Origin: Rhodospirillaceae bacterium
GTDB lineage: Bacteria > Pseudomonadota > Alphaproteobacteria > GCA-2746255
Length of the DNA stretch: 47,236 nt
Assembly (NCBI GenBank): GCA_002746255.1
Contig: NVWO01000008.1
Coordinates: 1 to 47,236 of the forward strand
Direction of reading: 5' to 3'
This document shows positions 16,774 to 25,111 of the stretch, in pieces (the first letter of the stretch is position 1; the number at the start of each line of letters is the position of its first letter). The position numbers were made by a program, and so were the translations under genes. The notes under the pieces were generated by a model, which saw only the letters and a list, made by a program, of their open reading frames with translations, had not been told where the DNA came from and made no database searches.

Positions 16774-18465
16774 ATGGTTCGTCGGTTTTCGTTTTTTTTG
16801 GCCGCGTTGCTGCTGGGGCTCACGCTTTCCACCGCCAGGGCCGGATTTGTTGATGACCTTTTTGCACCCAAGGTGGAGCCATGGGCGCAGTGGGAAGCCT
16901 TTGACCCAGATTCGAAGATCCGGGTCAGCCATCTCGCCTGGGCCCGTTTTCTTGCAAAATATGTTGAATTGACCCCGGACGGGATCAACCGTGTCGCGTA
17001 TCACAAGGTCACCGAAGCAGACCGGGAAAAGCTTGAAAGCTATCTTGCAGCCCTTGGAAAAACGGCCGTGCCGGCGCTTCGCCGTGATGAACAGCTCGCC
17101 TATTGGATCAATCTCTATAACGCGCTTACCGTGAAGGTCATCCTCGATCACTATCCGGTGGCCAGCATTCGCGACATCGACATTTCGCCGGGCCTGTTTG
17201 CCGACGGCCCGTGGGACGCAAAACTGGCCAGCGTTGGGGGGCTGGAACTTTCCCTGAACGATATCGAGCACCGCATTCTGCGCCCCATCTGGAAAGACCC
17301 GCGCGTTCACTACGCAATCAATTGTGCGTCGATTGGCTGTCCGAATCTTCAGACCTTTGTTTTCGAAGGCGACAAGATCGACGAAATGCTGGATGAGACG
17401 GCGTTTGAATATATCAACCATCCGCGCGGCGCGCGGGTTGAAGAAGGCGCGTTGATTGCTTCCAGTATTTTCGTTTGGTTTAAAGACGATTTTGGCGGCG
17501 ACGCGGGCGTATTGCGCCATTTGCAAAGCTATGCCGACCCGGCATTGAAGGCTGCCCTCGCCGGGATCGTGGCCATCGACGACGACGACTATGACTGGTC
17601 GCTGAACGACGTCGCTGCTTACGAAGCGGCCATCGGGGGCCTCACACCCCAAGGGGGCTATACGGCGCCCGAGGCCGTTGCGCTTGCGCAATGGGAGGTG
17701 CACGCGCCCAAGTCGACGGAAACAATCGACCATGCCGCCTGGGGGGCTTTCCTTGCCAAATATGTTGCCCCGGGGGAGGACGCGATCAACCACGTCGATT
17801 ATGGCGCGGTGACGGAGCCGGATAAAAAAGCGCTTAAAGCCTATATCAAAGGGCTGGCAGCGACCCCGATCGAACACTACAGCCGTGCCGAGCAATTCGC
17901 CTATTGGGTTAATCTTTATAACGCGGCCATTGTCGAACTTGTTCTCGATCATTACTGGCTGGGCAGCATTCTCGACATCGATGGCGACCTCGCCGCCGAT
18001 AACGGACCATGGGACGCAAAGCTTGTCACCGTTGCGGGGGTGAAGCTGTCGTTTAATGACATCGAAAGCGGCATCCTGCGGCCCATCTGGAAAGACCCGC
18101 GGGTTCACTACGCATTAAGTTCGGCGGCTTATGGATGTGCGGATCTCCAACGCGTTCCATTTACGGCGGCGAACAAGGAAGCCCTGCTGGAGAAAGCTGC
18201 GGCTGCGTATGTAAATCATCCGAGGGCTGCGCGCGTCCGCCAGGGTCAGTTGATCGTTTCCGCCATTTACTCCTGGTATCTGGAGGACTTTGGCGGCGAT
18301 GATGAAAGCGTACTGCGCCACATCCGGAAATATGCATCGCCGGAATTTGGCCGGGAACTCGCCGGGATCGAACGCGTCGCCAAAATTGATTACGACTGGT
18401 CTTTGAACGATGCCGGGCGGGCGCCATGGTCGGAAACAAAAAGCCTCGGGAGCTATACGAAATAA
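16774..18465 (+). CDS. Exported protein with two tandem DUF547 domains
   Basis: About 563 residues from MVRRFSFFLAA; this ATG follows AGGGAG at a 7-base spacing and opens a clear signal peptide ending near TARAGF. Two homologous halves follow, at about residues 35-282 and 304-545. They share WE-led starts, FLAKYV, EQ(L/F)AYW(I/V)NLYNA, DGPWDAKL-like, LRPIWKDPRVHYA, NHPR(G/A)AR and YDWSLND motifs. The function of DUF547 is unknown. Copy 1 keeps the conserved NCASIGCPNL motif; copy 2 has SSAAYGCADL, losing the first Cys. It is followed, with a 40-bp overlap, by two glycosyltransferase genes, which hints at an envelope-related role. Confidence 0.88.
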   Translation: MVRRFSFFLAALLLGLTLSTARAGFVDDLFAPKVEPWAQWEAFDPDSKIRVSHLAWARFLAKYVELTPDGINRVAYHKVTEADREKLESYLAALGKTAVPALRRDEQLAYWINLYNALTVKVILDHYPVASIRDIDISPGLFADGPWDAKLASVGGLELSLNDIEHRILRPIWKDPRVHYAINCASIGCPNLQTFVFEGDKIDEMLDETAFEYINHPRGARVEEGALIASSIFVWFKDDFGGDAGVLRHLQSYADPALKAALAGIVAIDDDDYDWSLNDVAAYEAAIGGLTPQGGYTAPEAVALAQWEVHAPKSTETIDHAAWGAFLAKYVAPGEDAINHVDYGAVTEPDKKALKAYIKGLAATPIEHYSRAEQFAYWVNLYNAAIVELVLDHYWLGSILDIDGDLAADNGPWDAKLVTVAGVKLSFNDIESGILRPIWKDPRVHYALSSAAYGCADLQRVPFTAANKEALLEKAAAAYVNHPRAARVRQGQLIVSAIYSWYLEDFGGDDESVLRHIRKYASPEFGRELAGIERVAKIDYDWSLNDAGRAPWSETKSLGSYTK

Positions 18466-19904
18466 CGGTTCCCCACACGCAAACAATCGTCCGGGCGGCC
18501 TGGATCGCGCTCGGGCTTGCGTTGGTGGGCGCACAGATTTTTCTGCTGGACCTTTCGGAGGATTTTGAAGGCGCGTACCGAATCCCCGTGCCGGCGACGT
18601 TGCGCCTTGTCGCTCTCGGCATCACGGCAGGGGTTCTTTTTCTTACCCTGCCATTGCTTATCCGGCGGACGGTAAAAGCGCCGGCGCTTTTCTTCTGGAT
18701 GCTTGGCGCCGGCCTTGCCATGCGCCTCGTTCTTCTTCCCTCGACGCCCATCCTGGAAGACGATTACCACCGCTATTTTCTTGATGGTGCCGTCGTTGCG
18801 CTTGGGCACAACCCTTATCAATATGCGCCGTCCGATTTGTCCAAAGGGGCGGCACCGGAAATTACGGCGCAACTCGGGCCGCGCGCCAGCGACGTTCTGG
18901 AACGCATCAACCACCCGGAAATACGAAGTATCTATCCAGGCCTGGCGCAAGTCTTCTTTGCCGGCTCCCACGGGCTTATGCCCTTCTCTCTGGAGACTTG
19001 GCGGGGGGTGCTGTTGCTTGCCGACATGGTTTCCATGGCGTTGCTGCTGGTCTTGCTGAAAAGCCTTGGGCGGGGGCCGTTTTGGGCCGCGCTTTTCTGG
19101 TGGAATCCGCTGCTTGTCAAAGAATTGATCAACGCTGCCCACATGGATGGCTTGTTGCTTCCCTTTCTGATCGGCGCGCTTCTTCTTCTGCTACGCCGAC
19201 GGCATTGGCTTGCGAATTTTGCCCTGGCCTGTGCTGCGGGGGTAAAACTTTGGCCCATTGTGTTGTGGCCGTTCTTTCTGCGTCCCTATTTCGAAAAACA
19301 GGGGGATGAAAAGCAGGGCTTCAAAACCCATGGCGCGTTTTTCCTTGCCGTCCTGTTCTTTGCGGTCCCCTTCGGTCTTTTTCTTTTGCCCCAGCTTCTG
19401 GCGGGCCTTGATGAAGGGGCCGGCCTTGTCGCCTATGGGCGGCAATGGGAGATGAACGACGCTCTTTTTCCTCTCGTGCTGGGTTTTGCAAAAGGGATGC
19501 TGGCGCCCTTTTCGTTTTCAGGTCTGGCACCGGATGTGGCGCGCGGGCTGGTTCTTTTCGCCGTTCTTGGGGCCAGTTTCTGGCTGGCGCGCGGGCGTGG
19601 CGACGCGACAATTTGTTGCGGCATGCTTCTTGTGACCGCCCTGCTTTTCCTTTTAAGTCCGGCGGTTTTTCCATGGTATTACGCTTGGCTTCTCCCTTTT
19701 CTTGTGCTTTGCCCCCGGCTTTCGCTGCTTGTGCTGACGGCGACGCTGCCGCTCTATTCGTTACGCTTTGTGTTTGCCGATGCCGGCTTTGCCGATCTTT
19801 TCGATTCCTGGATCGTCTGGGTTGAGGTGGGGCCCGTCCTGGCGTTGTTTGCATGGGAGATGCGTGGCCGATGGCAAAAGAAGCGGGGCTTTCATGCGGC
19901 ATGA
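18426..19904 (+). CDS. Polytopic membrane glycosyltransferase (GT-C, DUF2029/GT87-like)
   Basis: About 492 residues with around ten or more hydrophobic helices. The first extracytoplasmic loop carries LEDDYHRYFLDGAVVALGHNPY, the acidic-pair plus Tyr-Arg-Tyr pattern of GT-C enzymes that use polyprenyl-phosphate sugars. It is probably a mannosyl- or similar transferase acting at the periplasmic face of the inner membrane; donor and acceptor are unknown. The ATG at 18426 lies within the end of the DUF547 gene. No better start is visible before the first helix. It overlaps the GT2 gene that follows, which could supply the lipid-linked sugar donor. Confidence 0.8.
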   Translation: MVGNKKPRELYEITVPHTQTIVRAAWIALGLALVGAQIFLLDLSEDFEGAYRIPVPATLRLVALGITAGVLFLTLPLLIRRTVKAPALFFWMLGAGLAMRLVLLPSTPILEDDYHRYFLDGAVVALGHNPYQYAPSDLSKGAAPEITAQLGPRASDVLERINHPEIRSIYPGLAQVFFAGSHGLMPFSLETWRGVLLLADMVSMALLLVLLKSLGRGPFWAALFWWNPLLVKELINAAHMDGLLLPFLIGALLLLLRRRHWLANFALACAAGVKLWPIVLWPFFLRPYFEKQGDEKQGFKTHGAFFLAVLFFAVPFGLFLLPQLLAGLDEGAGLVAYGRQWEMNDALFPLVLGFAKGMLAPFSFSGLAPDVARGLVLFAVLGASFWLARGRGDATICCGMLLVTALLFLLSPAVFPWYYAWLLPFLVLCPRLSLLVLTATLPLYSLRFVFADAGFADLFDSWIVWVEVGPVLALFAWEMRGRWQKKRGFHAA

Positions 19905-20628
19905 GATGCGCATCGGCGTTGTCATCCCGGCGCGGGACGAAGCGCTAGCCATCGGCAGGGTCATCGCGGCGATCCCTTCCTGGCTGGACGAAATTGTCGT
20001 TGTGGACAATGGATCGAGAGATGGCACGGCGCAAATTGCGCGCGCCACGCGTGCGCGCGTCGTTGCCGAGCCCAGACGTGGCTATGGCCGCGCTTGCCAG
20101 CGGGGCTTGCGCGCGCTTGGGTGCGTGGACGCTCCCATGGATGTCATTGTCTTTCTCGACGGGGATTTCAGCGATTACCCGGAAGCGATGGCCGATCTGG
20201 TGGACCCGATTTTAGAGGGCCGTGCGGAACTCGTCCTTGGTTCGCGTGTTTTGGGCGCAGCGATGAAAGGCGCGCTTACCCCGGTTCAACGATGGGGAAA
20301 CTGGCTTGCAACATCGCTGATCCGGTTTTTTTACGGGGCTGATTTTACGGATATCGGCCCCTTTCGGGCAATTCGGCGCGACGCACTGGCGCGCCTTGCC
20401 ATGGCGGACCCCGATTATGGCTGGACGGTGGAAATGCAGATAAAGGCGGCGAAAATGCGGCTGGCCTGGATGGAGGTCCCGGTCCGCTATCGCCCCCGGA
20501 TCGGGGTTTCGAAAATTTCGGGCACGTTTTGGGGAAGTTTCCTGGCAGGAAAGAAAATTCTTTTCCTTATCCTGCGCGAGCATTTTTGGCCGTCGCCGTT
20601 GCGCGCGCACCCTTTGGAGGATGGATGA
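19894..20628 (+). CDS. Family 2 glycosyltransferase (polyprenyl-phosphate sugar synthase-like)
   Basis: About 244 residues. GT-A fold motifs are clear: VVIPARDEA at the start, VVDNGSRDGT, the metal-binding FLDGDFSD (DxD), and GPFRAIRRD near the acceptor site. The closest functional class is dolichol/undecaprenyl-phosphate mannosyl- or glucosyltransferases without C-terminal membrane helices. Starts at 19894 (MRHEM) or 19906 (MRIG) are both possible. Overlap with the GT-C gene suggests that one makes the lipid-linked donor and the other uses it. Confidence 0.85.
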   Translation: MRHEMRIGVVIPARDEALAIGRVIAAIPSWLDEIVVVDNGSRDGTAQIARATRARVVAEPRRGYGRACQRGLRALGCVDAPMDVIVFLDGDFSDYPEAMADLVDPILEGRAELVLGSRVLGAAMKGALTPVQRWGNWLATSLIRFFYGADFTDIGPFRAIRRDALARLAMADPDYGWTVEMQIKAAKMRLAWMEVPVRYRPRIGVSKISGTFWGSFLAGKKILFLILREHFWPSPLRAHPLEDG

Positions 20629-20677
20629 TGTCTGCGACCATCGCGGTCGCGCGCGTTGAATCATGCGCGAAAAAGAT

Positions 20678-20764
20678 TGGTGCCCCCAGGGAGACTCGAA
20701 CTCCCACGTCCTTACGGACAACAGATTTTGAGTCTGCCGCGTCTACCGGTTCCGCCACAGGGGC
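20678..20764 (-). tRNA. tRNA-Leu (CAA)
   Basis: Read on the minus strand the molecule starts GCCCCTG and ends GGGGGCACCA, with the CCA encoded. The seven-base anticodon loop is CTCAAAA, giving anticodon CAA, which reads UUG. A long variable arm (class II) is formed by TTGTCCGTAAGGACG. The T-arm GGGAGTTCGAGTCTCCC is perfect. The acceptor stem has two G-U pairs at positions 6 and 7. An open frame across this gene on the plus strand is a shadow. Confidence 0.97.
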
Positions 20765-20907
20765 TATGGCAGCCTATCCTAGTCTTCCAGTGGGCGCGGT
20801 CAATGGCGAGACGCGGCCAAGGCTTGAGGGCTTGCACGCGCCCGGCCTTCGGCGTTTGATTGGGGCCAAGCGAAGCCAGAGGCTGCTTGGATCAGGAGGT
20901 GCGAGAC

Positions 20908-21489
20908 ATGTTTGATGCGCTTTATGCCCGCACGATGCGGCTTGCCGCCGGGCGTCGCGCGCCGGTCGTGCTGGCGGCGGTTTCTTTTGCGGAAAGCTCG
21001 TTTTTTCCGGTGCCGCCGGACCTGCTGCTGGTTCCCATGTGCCTGGCGTCGCGCCGTCGCGCCTTTTTCTTTGCGGGGATCTGCACGGTTCTGTCTGTCG
21101 TCGGCGCGCTTCTCGGCTATGGCATAGGCTTCTTTTTTTACGAGACAATCGGCCGTCCGGTTCTGGAACTTTATGGCTTCATGGAAGCCTTCACGGAATT
21201 TCAGGGCCATTACCGCGAATGGGGCATCTGGATTGTCGCCGGGGCCGCTTTCACGCCTTTTCCCTATAAGGTGATTACGATTGCAAGCGGCGTTGTCGGC
21301 ATGAGCCTTCTTCCCTTTGTGCTTGCGTCTTTTGTGGCGCGCGGCCTTCGCTTCTACATTGTCGCGGGGCTGGTCTGGTATTTTGGTCCGCGGGTCCAGG
21401 GCTTTGTCGAAAAAAACCTGGCGCCGCTTTCCATTCTCGCCTTTCTGGTGGCGATTGGGTTGTTTGTTCTTCTGGGGTACGGGATATGA
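20908..21489 (+). CDS. YqaA/DedA-like membrane protein
   Basis: About 193 residues with four to five hydrophobic helices. The segment FAESSFFPVPPDLLLVPM, followed later by GAAFTPFPYKVITIASG, is the paired reentrant signature of the DedA/VTT (YqaA) superfamily. Members are inner-membrane proteins linked to lipid scrambling and membrane homeostasis. Start at 20908 is decided by an AGGAGG site 8 bp upstream (20894-20899). The stop overlaps the dsbB-like start by four bases. Confidence 0.88.
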   Translation: MFDALYARTMRLAAGRRAPVVLAAVSFAESSFFPVPPDLLLVPMCLASRRRAFFFAGICTVLSVVGALLGYGIGFFFYETIGRPVLELYGFMEAFTEFQGHYREWGIWIVAGAAFTPFPYKVITIASGVVGMSLLPFVLASFVARGLRFYIVAGLVWYFGPRVQGFVEKNLAPLSILAFLVAIGLFVLLGYGI

Positions 21490-21974
21490 CCCTTACGCCA
21501 AGGCCAGTGTTTCTTGGGTTTTTGGGTGCCAGCCTGGCTGTGCTGGCGACGGCCTATGGCTTTGAATTTCTGGGCGGGCTAAAGCCCTGCATCCTTTGTC
21601 TGTATCAGCGTGTGCCCTACGGCCTGGCAGCGGGCATTGCCCTTGGTGCCTTTTTTTTCTCGCCCCATCGCCGTGCGGCGGTCGGGGTGTTGTTTCTCCT
21701 TGCCATTCTCTTTTTCGCCAATGGCCTGCTTGCCTTTTATCATGTGGGCGTTGAGCGTGGCTGGGTTGCGGCCTCCTGTGGTGGTATCGATGCCAGCGAA
21801 AGTCTGGACGCGCTGCGGCAATCCCTTTTAAACACGCAACCGGCGCCGTGTGATGAAATTGCCTGGTCCTTTCTGGGCCTGTCGATGGCAGGGGTTAATG
21901 CTATTGTGTCCATTGGTTTGGCAATCTGCGCCATGACGGTGGCCTGGATTTTTGAAAAAAGGTCAGGGGCGTGA
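21486..21974 (+). CDS. dsbB: DsbB-like disulfide bond formation protein
   Basis: A 162-residue, four-helix inner-membrane protein that re-oxidises DsbA and passes electrons to quinone. The first redox pair is CILC in a KPCILCLYQRVPYG context. The second periplasmic pair is SCGG and PAPCDE further on, with the usual spacing around a loop. It overlaps yqaA (ATGA) and coq7 (the GTG start of coq7 lies at its stop). The link to a ubiquinone biosynthesis gene fits the quinone acceptor used by DsbB. Confidence 0.9.
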   Translation: MTLTPRPVFLGFLGASLAVLATAYGFEFLGGLKPCILCLYQRVPYGLAAGIALGAFFFSPHRRAAVGVLFLLAILFFANGLLAFYHVGVERGWVAASCGGIDASESLDALRQSLLNTQPAPCDEIAWSFLGLSMAGVNAIVSIGLAICAMTVAWIFEKRSGA

Positions 21975-22549
21975 CGTCCAGCGGAAAAGAAAAGCCTAGC
22001 AATCAAAAAAAATTCATGCGGTTGCCGGGTGACCCTTCGCCGGAAGAGGAAATTGCGCGCATGATCCGCGTCGATCACGCCGGCGAATATGGGGCAGTTC
22101 GGATCTACGAGGGCCAGATGGCCGTGCTTGGCCGCTCGGGTCAGAAAGACGTCTTGCAGCACATGCTGGATCAGGAACGCGCGCATCTGGAAGTCTTTGA
22201 AAAATGGATTGTCGATCGCCGTGTGCGACCGACGTTGCTTGCGCCCTGTTGGCACGTCGCCGGTTATGCCCTGGGGGCGGCGACGGCGCTTTTGGGGGAA
22301 CGGGCGGCGATGGCGTGTACGGCTGCCGTCGAAGAAGTGATTGGCGAGCATTATCAGGGACAGATCGACCGGCTTGGCGAGGACGAGAAGGAATTGAAGG
22401 AAACCATTGTCGCATTTCGGGCTGACGAGCTGGCCCATAAGGACACCGCCATTGCCCATGGTGCGCAAGATGCACCGGCCTATGGTGTGTTAAGCGGTGC
22501 CATCAAGAGCGCTTCGCGTCTGGCAATCTGGCTTTCGACACGGGTCTGA
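21971..22549 (+). CDS. coq7: Demethoxyubiquinone hydroxylase Coq7
   Basis: A 192-residue ferritin-like di-iron monooxygenase of ubiquinone biosynthesis that hydroxylates the demethoxyquinone ring. Iron ligands are visible in RVDHAGEYGA, DQERAHLEVFE (ExxH), AAVEEVIGEHY and FRADELAHKDTA (ExxH). The start is GTG at 21971, overlapping the dsbB stop. It is membrane-associated and lacks transmembrane helices. Its presence shows that this organism makes ubiquinone. Confidence 0.93.
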   Translation: MTSSGKEKPSNQKKFMRLPGDPSPEEEIARMIRVDHAGEYGAVRIYEGQMAVLGRSGQKDVLQHMLDQERAHLEVFEKWIVDRRVRPTLLAPCWHVAGYALGAATALLGERAAMACTAAVEEVIGEHYQGQIDRLGEDEKELKETIVAFRADELAHKDTAIAHGAQDAPAYGVLSGAIKSASRLAIWLSTRV

Positions 22550-22599
22550 GTGCAAGCGTGTATCTCGGCGGTTGCAGCGCGGCGTTTGCGTTTTGGCGC

Positions 22600-23280
22600 T
22601 TATGCCTCGTCGGCGGCGTCGAAGGCAGCCACAAGAAAATGTCCGCCAAGGGCCAGTCCGGCCGGATCAATGCCATGGCCAAGCCCTTTTGAAATATGAG
22701 ATTTTACGCGAACGCCGACGCCGGTGAGGGCGTTTTCCGTCATCGTCTGCGCCTGTACAGGGATCAGGGGATCCTCTGAGCCATGGATCAGAAGAACCGG
22801 GGGCCTCGCCAGAATTTCGTCAGCCAGATGCTCGGGCCCGACCAGCATGCCGGAATAGCCGATGATGCCAGCGGGTGCCTGCACCCGGCGAAGCCCGACA
22901 TGAAGGGCCAGCATCGTGCCCTGGGAAAAGCCGATGAGAACGAGGTCGCGCTCGGTAAGGCCGCGTTTTTCAAGCTCGGAATCGAGGAACGCATCCAACG
23001 TTGGCGCCACCGTTAAGGCACCTTCATGCATGCGCTCTAAATCAAGGTCGCCGACCGGAAACCACTGGCGACCGCCTGGCAGTTCGTCGCAGGCCTCGGG
23101 CGCATTGGGCGAAATAAATTCCGCATCCGGGATCATCTCTGTCCAATGGGACGCCAGTCCGATCAGGTCGTGCATATCGGCACCATAGCCGTGCAGCAAC
23201 ACGACAAGCCGTTTTGCCGGTTCCCCATTGGCGGGAAGGTGGGTGGCGGTTTCAAGATCGGTGGCGGGTATGTTTGACAT
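22600..23280 (-). CDS. Alpha/beta hydrolase, carboxylesterase/phospholipase family
   Basis: A 226-residue esterase. The oxyanion-side motif LLHGYGAD is near 29-35, the nucleophile Ser119 lies in GFSQG, the Asp in HGSEDPLIP and the His in GHGIDP near the C-terminus. These define the carboxylesterase 2/ acyl-protein-thioesterase family. Substrates are likely short acyl esters. It is convergent with coq7 and shares a short 46-bp upstream gap with ctaA, which is on the same strand. Confidence 0.88.
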   Translation of the reverse strand: MSNIPATDLETATHLPANGEPAKRLVVLLHGYGADMHDLIGLASHWTEMIPDAEFISPNAPEACDELPGGRQWFPVGDLDLERMHEGALTVAPTLDAFLDSELEKRGLTERDLVLIGFSQGTMLALHVGLRRVQAPAGIIGYSGMLVGPEHLADEILARPPVLLIHGSEDPLIPVQAQTMTENALTGVGVRVKSHISKGLGHGIDPAGLALGGHFLVAAFDAADEA

Positions 23281-23326
23281 GATGACGTTATGTAGGCTCC
23301 TCGATGAAAATGGAAGGGGGCATGTC

Positions 23327-24367
23327 TTATGCCGGGCGCATTTCCTTGTCTGCCCATAGGGCGAGGGTCAGGAGAAGAAGCGCCCCCGCCTGATGGGCAA
23401 CACCAAGTGGCACCGGCACAACAAGAAGAAGCGTGGCGATGCCAAGGCCGACTTGCAGAATGACCATGGCGAAAAGAAGCGTTAGCGCCGTGCAGGCGCG
23501 TTTTGAAAGCGTTTCGCGCCAGGAAAAAAGCCAGGCGGCACCAATGCTGACCAGGCTGAATATGCCAAGGAGCCGGTGGTTGAACTGGACGCTTGGGATA
23601 TTCTCGAAGAAATTGCGCCAGGCAGGTTCCAGCGCCCAATAATCTTCCGGAACGAGGCCCGCCCCCATCCGTGGAAAGGTATTGTAGGTAAGGCCGGCAT
23701 CGGTTCCGGCAACGAAGGCGCCGGCAATCACCGTCAGGGCAACGACTCCCAGAATGCCACGCAGGACGGTTTGGAAAAGAGCGCGCGGCACGGTGTCTCT
23801 CGGCAGATGAAGAAAGCTGAGGCCGATGCGGAAGAGAAACGCATAGATGCAAAGCGCCAGGGTTAGATGGGCGGCGAGGCGATAAGGGCTAACGTCCGGG
23901 CGATCGACCAGGCCGCTTTGCACCATGTACCAGCCAAGCCAGCCTTGCAGCGCGCCAAGGGAAAAAACCCCAAGCAGCCGGGGGATGTGCCTGGCGTTGA
24001 TTCTTCCCCGAAACCAGAAATAGAGAAATGGGAAAAAGAAGGCAGCGCCAATCAGCCGGCCCCATAGGCGGTGCACATATTCCAGCCAGAAGATCGCCTG
24101 GAATTCGCCAAGGGTCATGCCGAAATTGCGCGTCTGATATTCAGGAAAATTTTGATAGGTCGCGAAGGTTTCCTGCCATTCGGTTTCTGACAGCGGCGGC
24201 AGAATGCCGATCAGCGGTTTCCATTCCACCATGGAAAGCCCGGCCTGGTTCAGCCGGGTGGCGCCGCCCAGTATGACCATGATGAAGACAAGCCCCGCAC
24301 ACAGGAAAAGCCAGATCGCGAGCGGTCGTTCGCGCACGGCGCTCTGGATCGGAACATTGCTTGCCAT
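23327..24367 (-). CDS. ctaA: Haem A synthase CtaA
   Basis: A 346-residue integral membrane protein with eight hydrophobic helices, the COX15/CtaA type 2 form. It converts haem O to haem A for aa3-type cytochrome oxidase. Visible signatures are GGATRLNQAGLSMVEWKP, EYVHRLWGR and FNHRLLG, in which the conserved His residues bind haem, and the closing HQAGALLLL segment. It implies an aa3 terminal oxidase in this organism. The start lies at the edge of an AT-rich divergent promoter region. Confidence 0.95.
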   Translation of the reverse strand: MASNVPIQSAVRERPLAIWLFLCAGLVFIMVILGGATRLNQAGLSMVEWKPLIGILPPLSETEWQETFATYQNFPEYQTRNFGMTLGEFQAIFWLEYVHRLWGRLIGAAFFFPFLYFWFRGRINARHIPRLLGVFSLGALQGWLGWYMVQSGLVDRPDVSPYRLAAHLTLALCIYAFLFRIGLSFLHLPRDTVPRALFQTVLRGILGVVALTVIAGAFVAGTDAGLTYNTFPRMGAGLVPEDYWALEPAWRNFFENIPSVQFNHRLLGIFSLVSIGAAWLFSWRETLSKRACTALTLLFAMVILQVGLGIATLLLVVPVPLGVAHQAGALLLLTLALWADKEMRPA

Positions 24368-24507
24368 TCTTTTTCCAATTCTAAAAAAATAAATTTTTTA
24401 AGGAAGCAATGCGATTGCAACTACTTTGGGTTTATCTATTTTATATGGGTGTGTGCAAGTAAAGCTGTATGGTCTCGCATGGTTCATGGTCGCTGGAGAA
24501 GCAAGGT
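24368..24507. promoter_or_regulatory. AT-rich divergent promoter region, ctaA / receiver gene
   Basis: This 140-bp stretch separates ctaA from the receiver gene. It has an A/T-rich inverted run (about 24381-24400). On the plus strand a weak candidate -35 TTGCAA (24415-24420) lies 16 bases ahead of TATTTT (24437-24442). Promoter calls are by eye and tentative. Confidence 0.35.
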
Positions 24508-24846
24508 ATGCCATTAAAACGCCTCCTGGTTATTGATGACGAACAGGAAATCTGCAACCTCATTCGCGAGGTTGCCGAGGGCGAGGGTTTCGAGGTTTCA
24601 ACGACGGTCGATCCCGAGGTGTTTAAGACGGCGGTCGCGAGCTTCAAGCCAACGGTCCTTGTTCTGGACCTTGTGATGCCGGAAACCGGATGCAAGATTC
24701 CAATCCTGGTGATGAGTGGCTATAGCGGCAAATTGCTGGAAAGCGCCCGTTCTCTGGGCGATGCCTTCGGCCTTCCCTGCGTGCAAAGTCTTAAGAAGCC
24801 AATTCGCATCAAGCTCCTGCGCCAGGCTCTCAGCGACATTTCCTGA
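24508..24846 (+). CDS. Receiver-only protein with internal deletion
   Basis: A 112-residue stand-alone response-regulator receiver. The acidic pair D10-D11 (VIDDEQE), the phospho-acceptor D54 (LDLVMPE), S70 (VMSG) and the Lys-Pro (KKP, 97-98) are all present. Only 15 residues separate D54 from S70, against about 30 in CheY-like receivers. The DG(I/L)-led loop and alpha-3 helix that normally follow MPET are missing; the chain jumps from PET directly to GCKIPILVMSG. The frame is kept, so this looks like a clean in-frame loss of about 14-15 codons near 24683-24690. The fold is probably damaged. No output domain follows. Either a recent loss or an unusual variant. Confidence 0.75.
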   Translation: MPLKRLLVIDDEQEICNLIREVAEGEGFEVSTTVDPEVFKTAVASFKPTVLVLDLVMPETGCKIPILVMSGYSGKLLESARSLGDAFGLPCVQSLKKPIRIKLLRQALSDIS

Positions 24847-25111
24847 AACAAAAACGCCGAGCCCTGAAACGGGCGCGGGCCTTCCGCTAAATCGAAGGGG
24901 GCTCAAACGCCTGCCGGAACGCTCTTGGGCTTGGTCCTTTCTTATAGAAGGCAGGCCGTTCCACATAAAATATAAGTAATTTTCATGGAAACTACATTGA
25001 TATATGTTATCTTTTCTTTAAATAACCACATACATATGTGGATAGAATTAATTTAACGTTTTTATTTTGTTAAATAGGCCTTGCCGCAGCATCGGCTAGG
25101 ATGGCGCCGAA
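24847..25111. promoter_or_regulatory. AT-rich leader of the cys operon with palindrome
   Basis: This region is far richer in A/T than its surroundings. It contains a perfect 16-bp palindrome, CCACATA-CA-TATGTGG, at 25026-25041, about 70 bp ahead of cysH. It also has an outer TTCCA/TGGAA pair at about 24959-24989. The palindrome is a candidate operator for control of sulfate assimilation; no known regulator site was matched. No gene is seen. Confidence 0.45.

Noticed and set aside
16486-18108. A 540-codon open frame antisense to the tandem DUF547 gene
   Set aside because: Contains internal repeats that only mirror the two DUF547 copies; no ribosome-binding site.
20529-20915. A 128-codon plus-strand frame across the tRNA
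   Set aside because: It runs through the tRNA-Leu gene in antisense and contains the reverse of the tRNA as protein.
24962-25111. SAM-type riboswitch ahead of cysH
   Set aside because: No conserved SAM-I or SAM-II core could be traced by eye; only the palindrome is supported.
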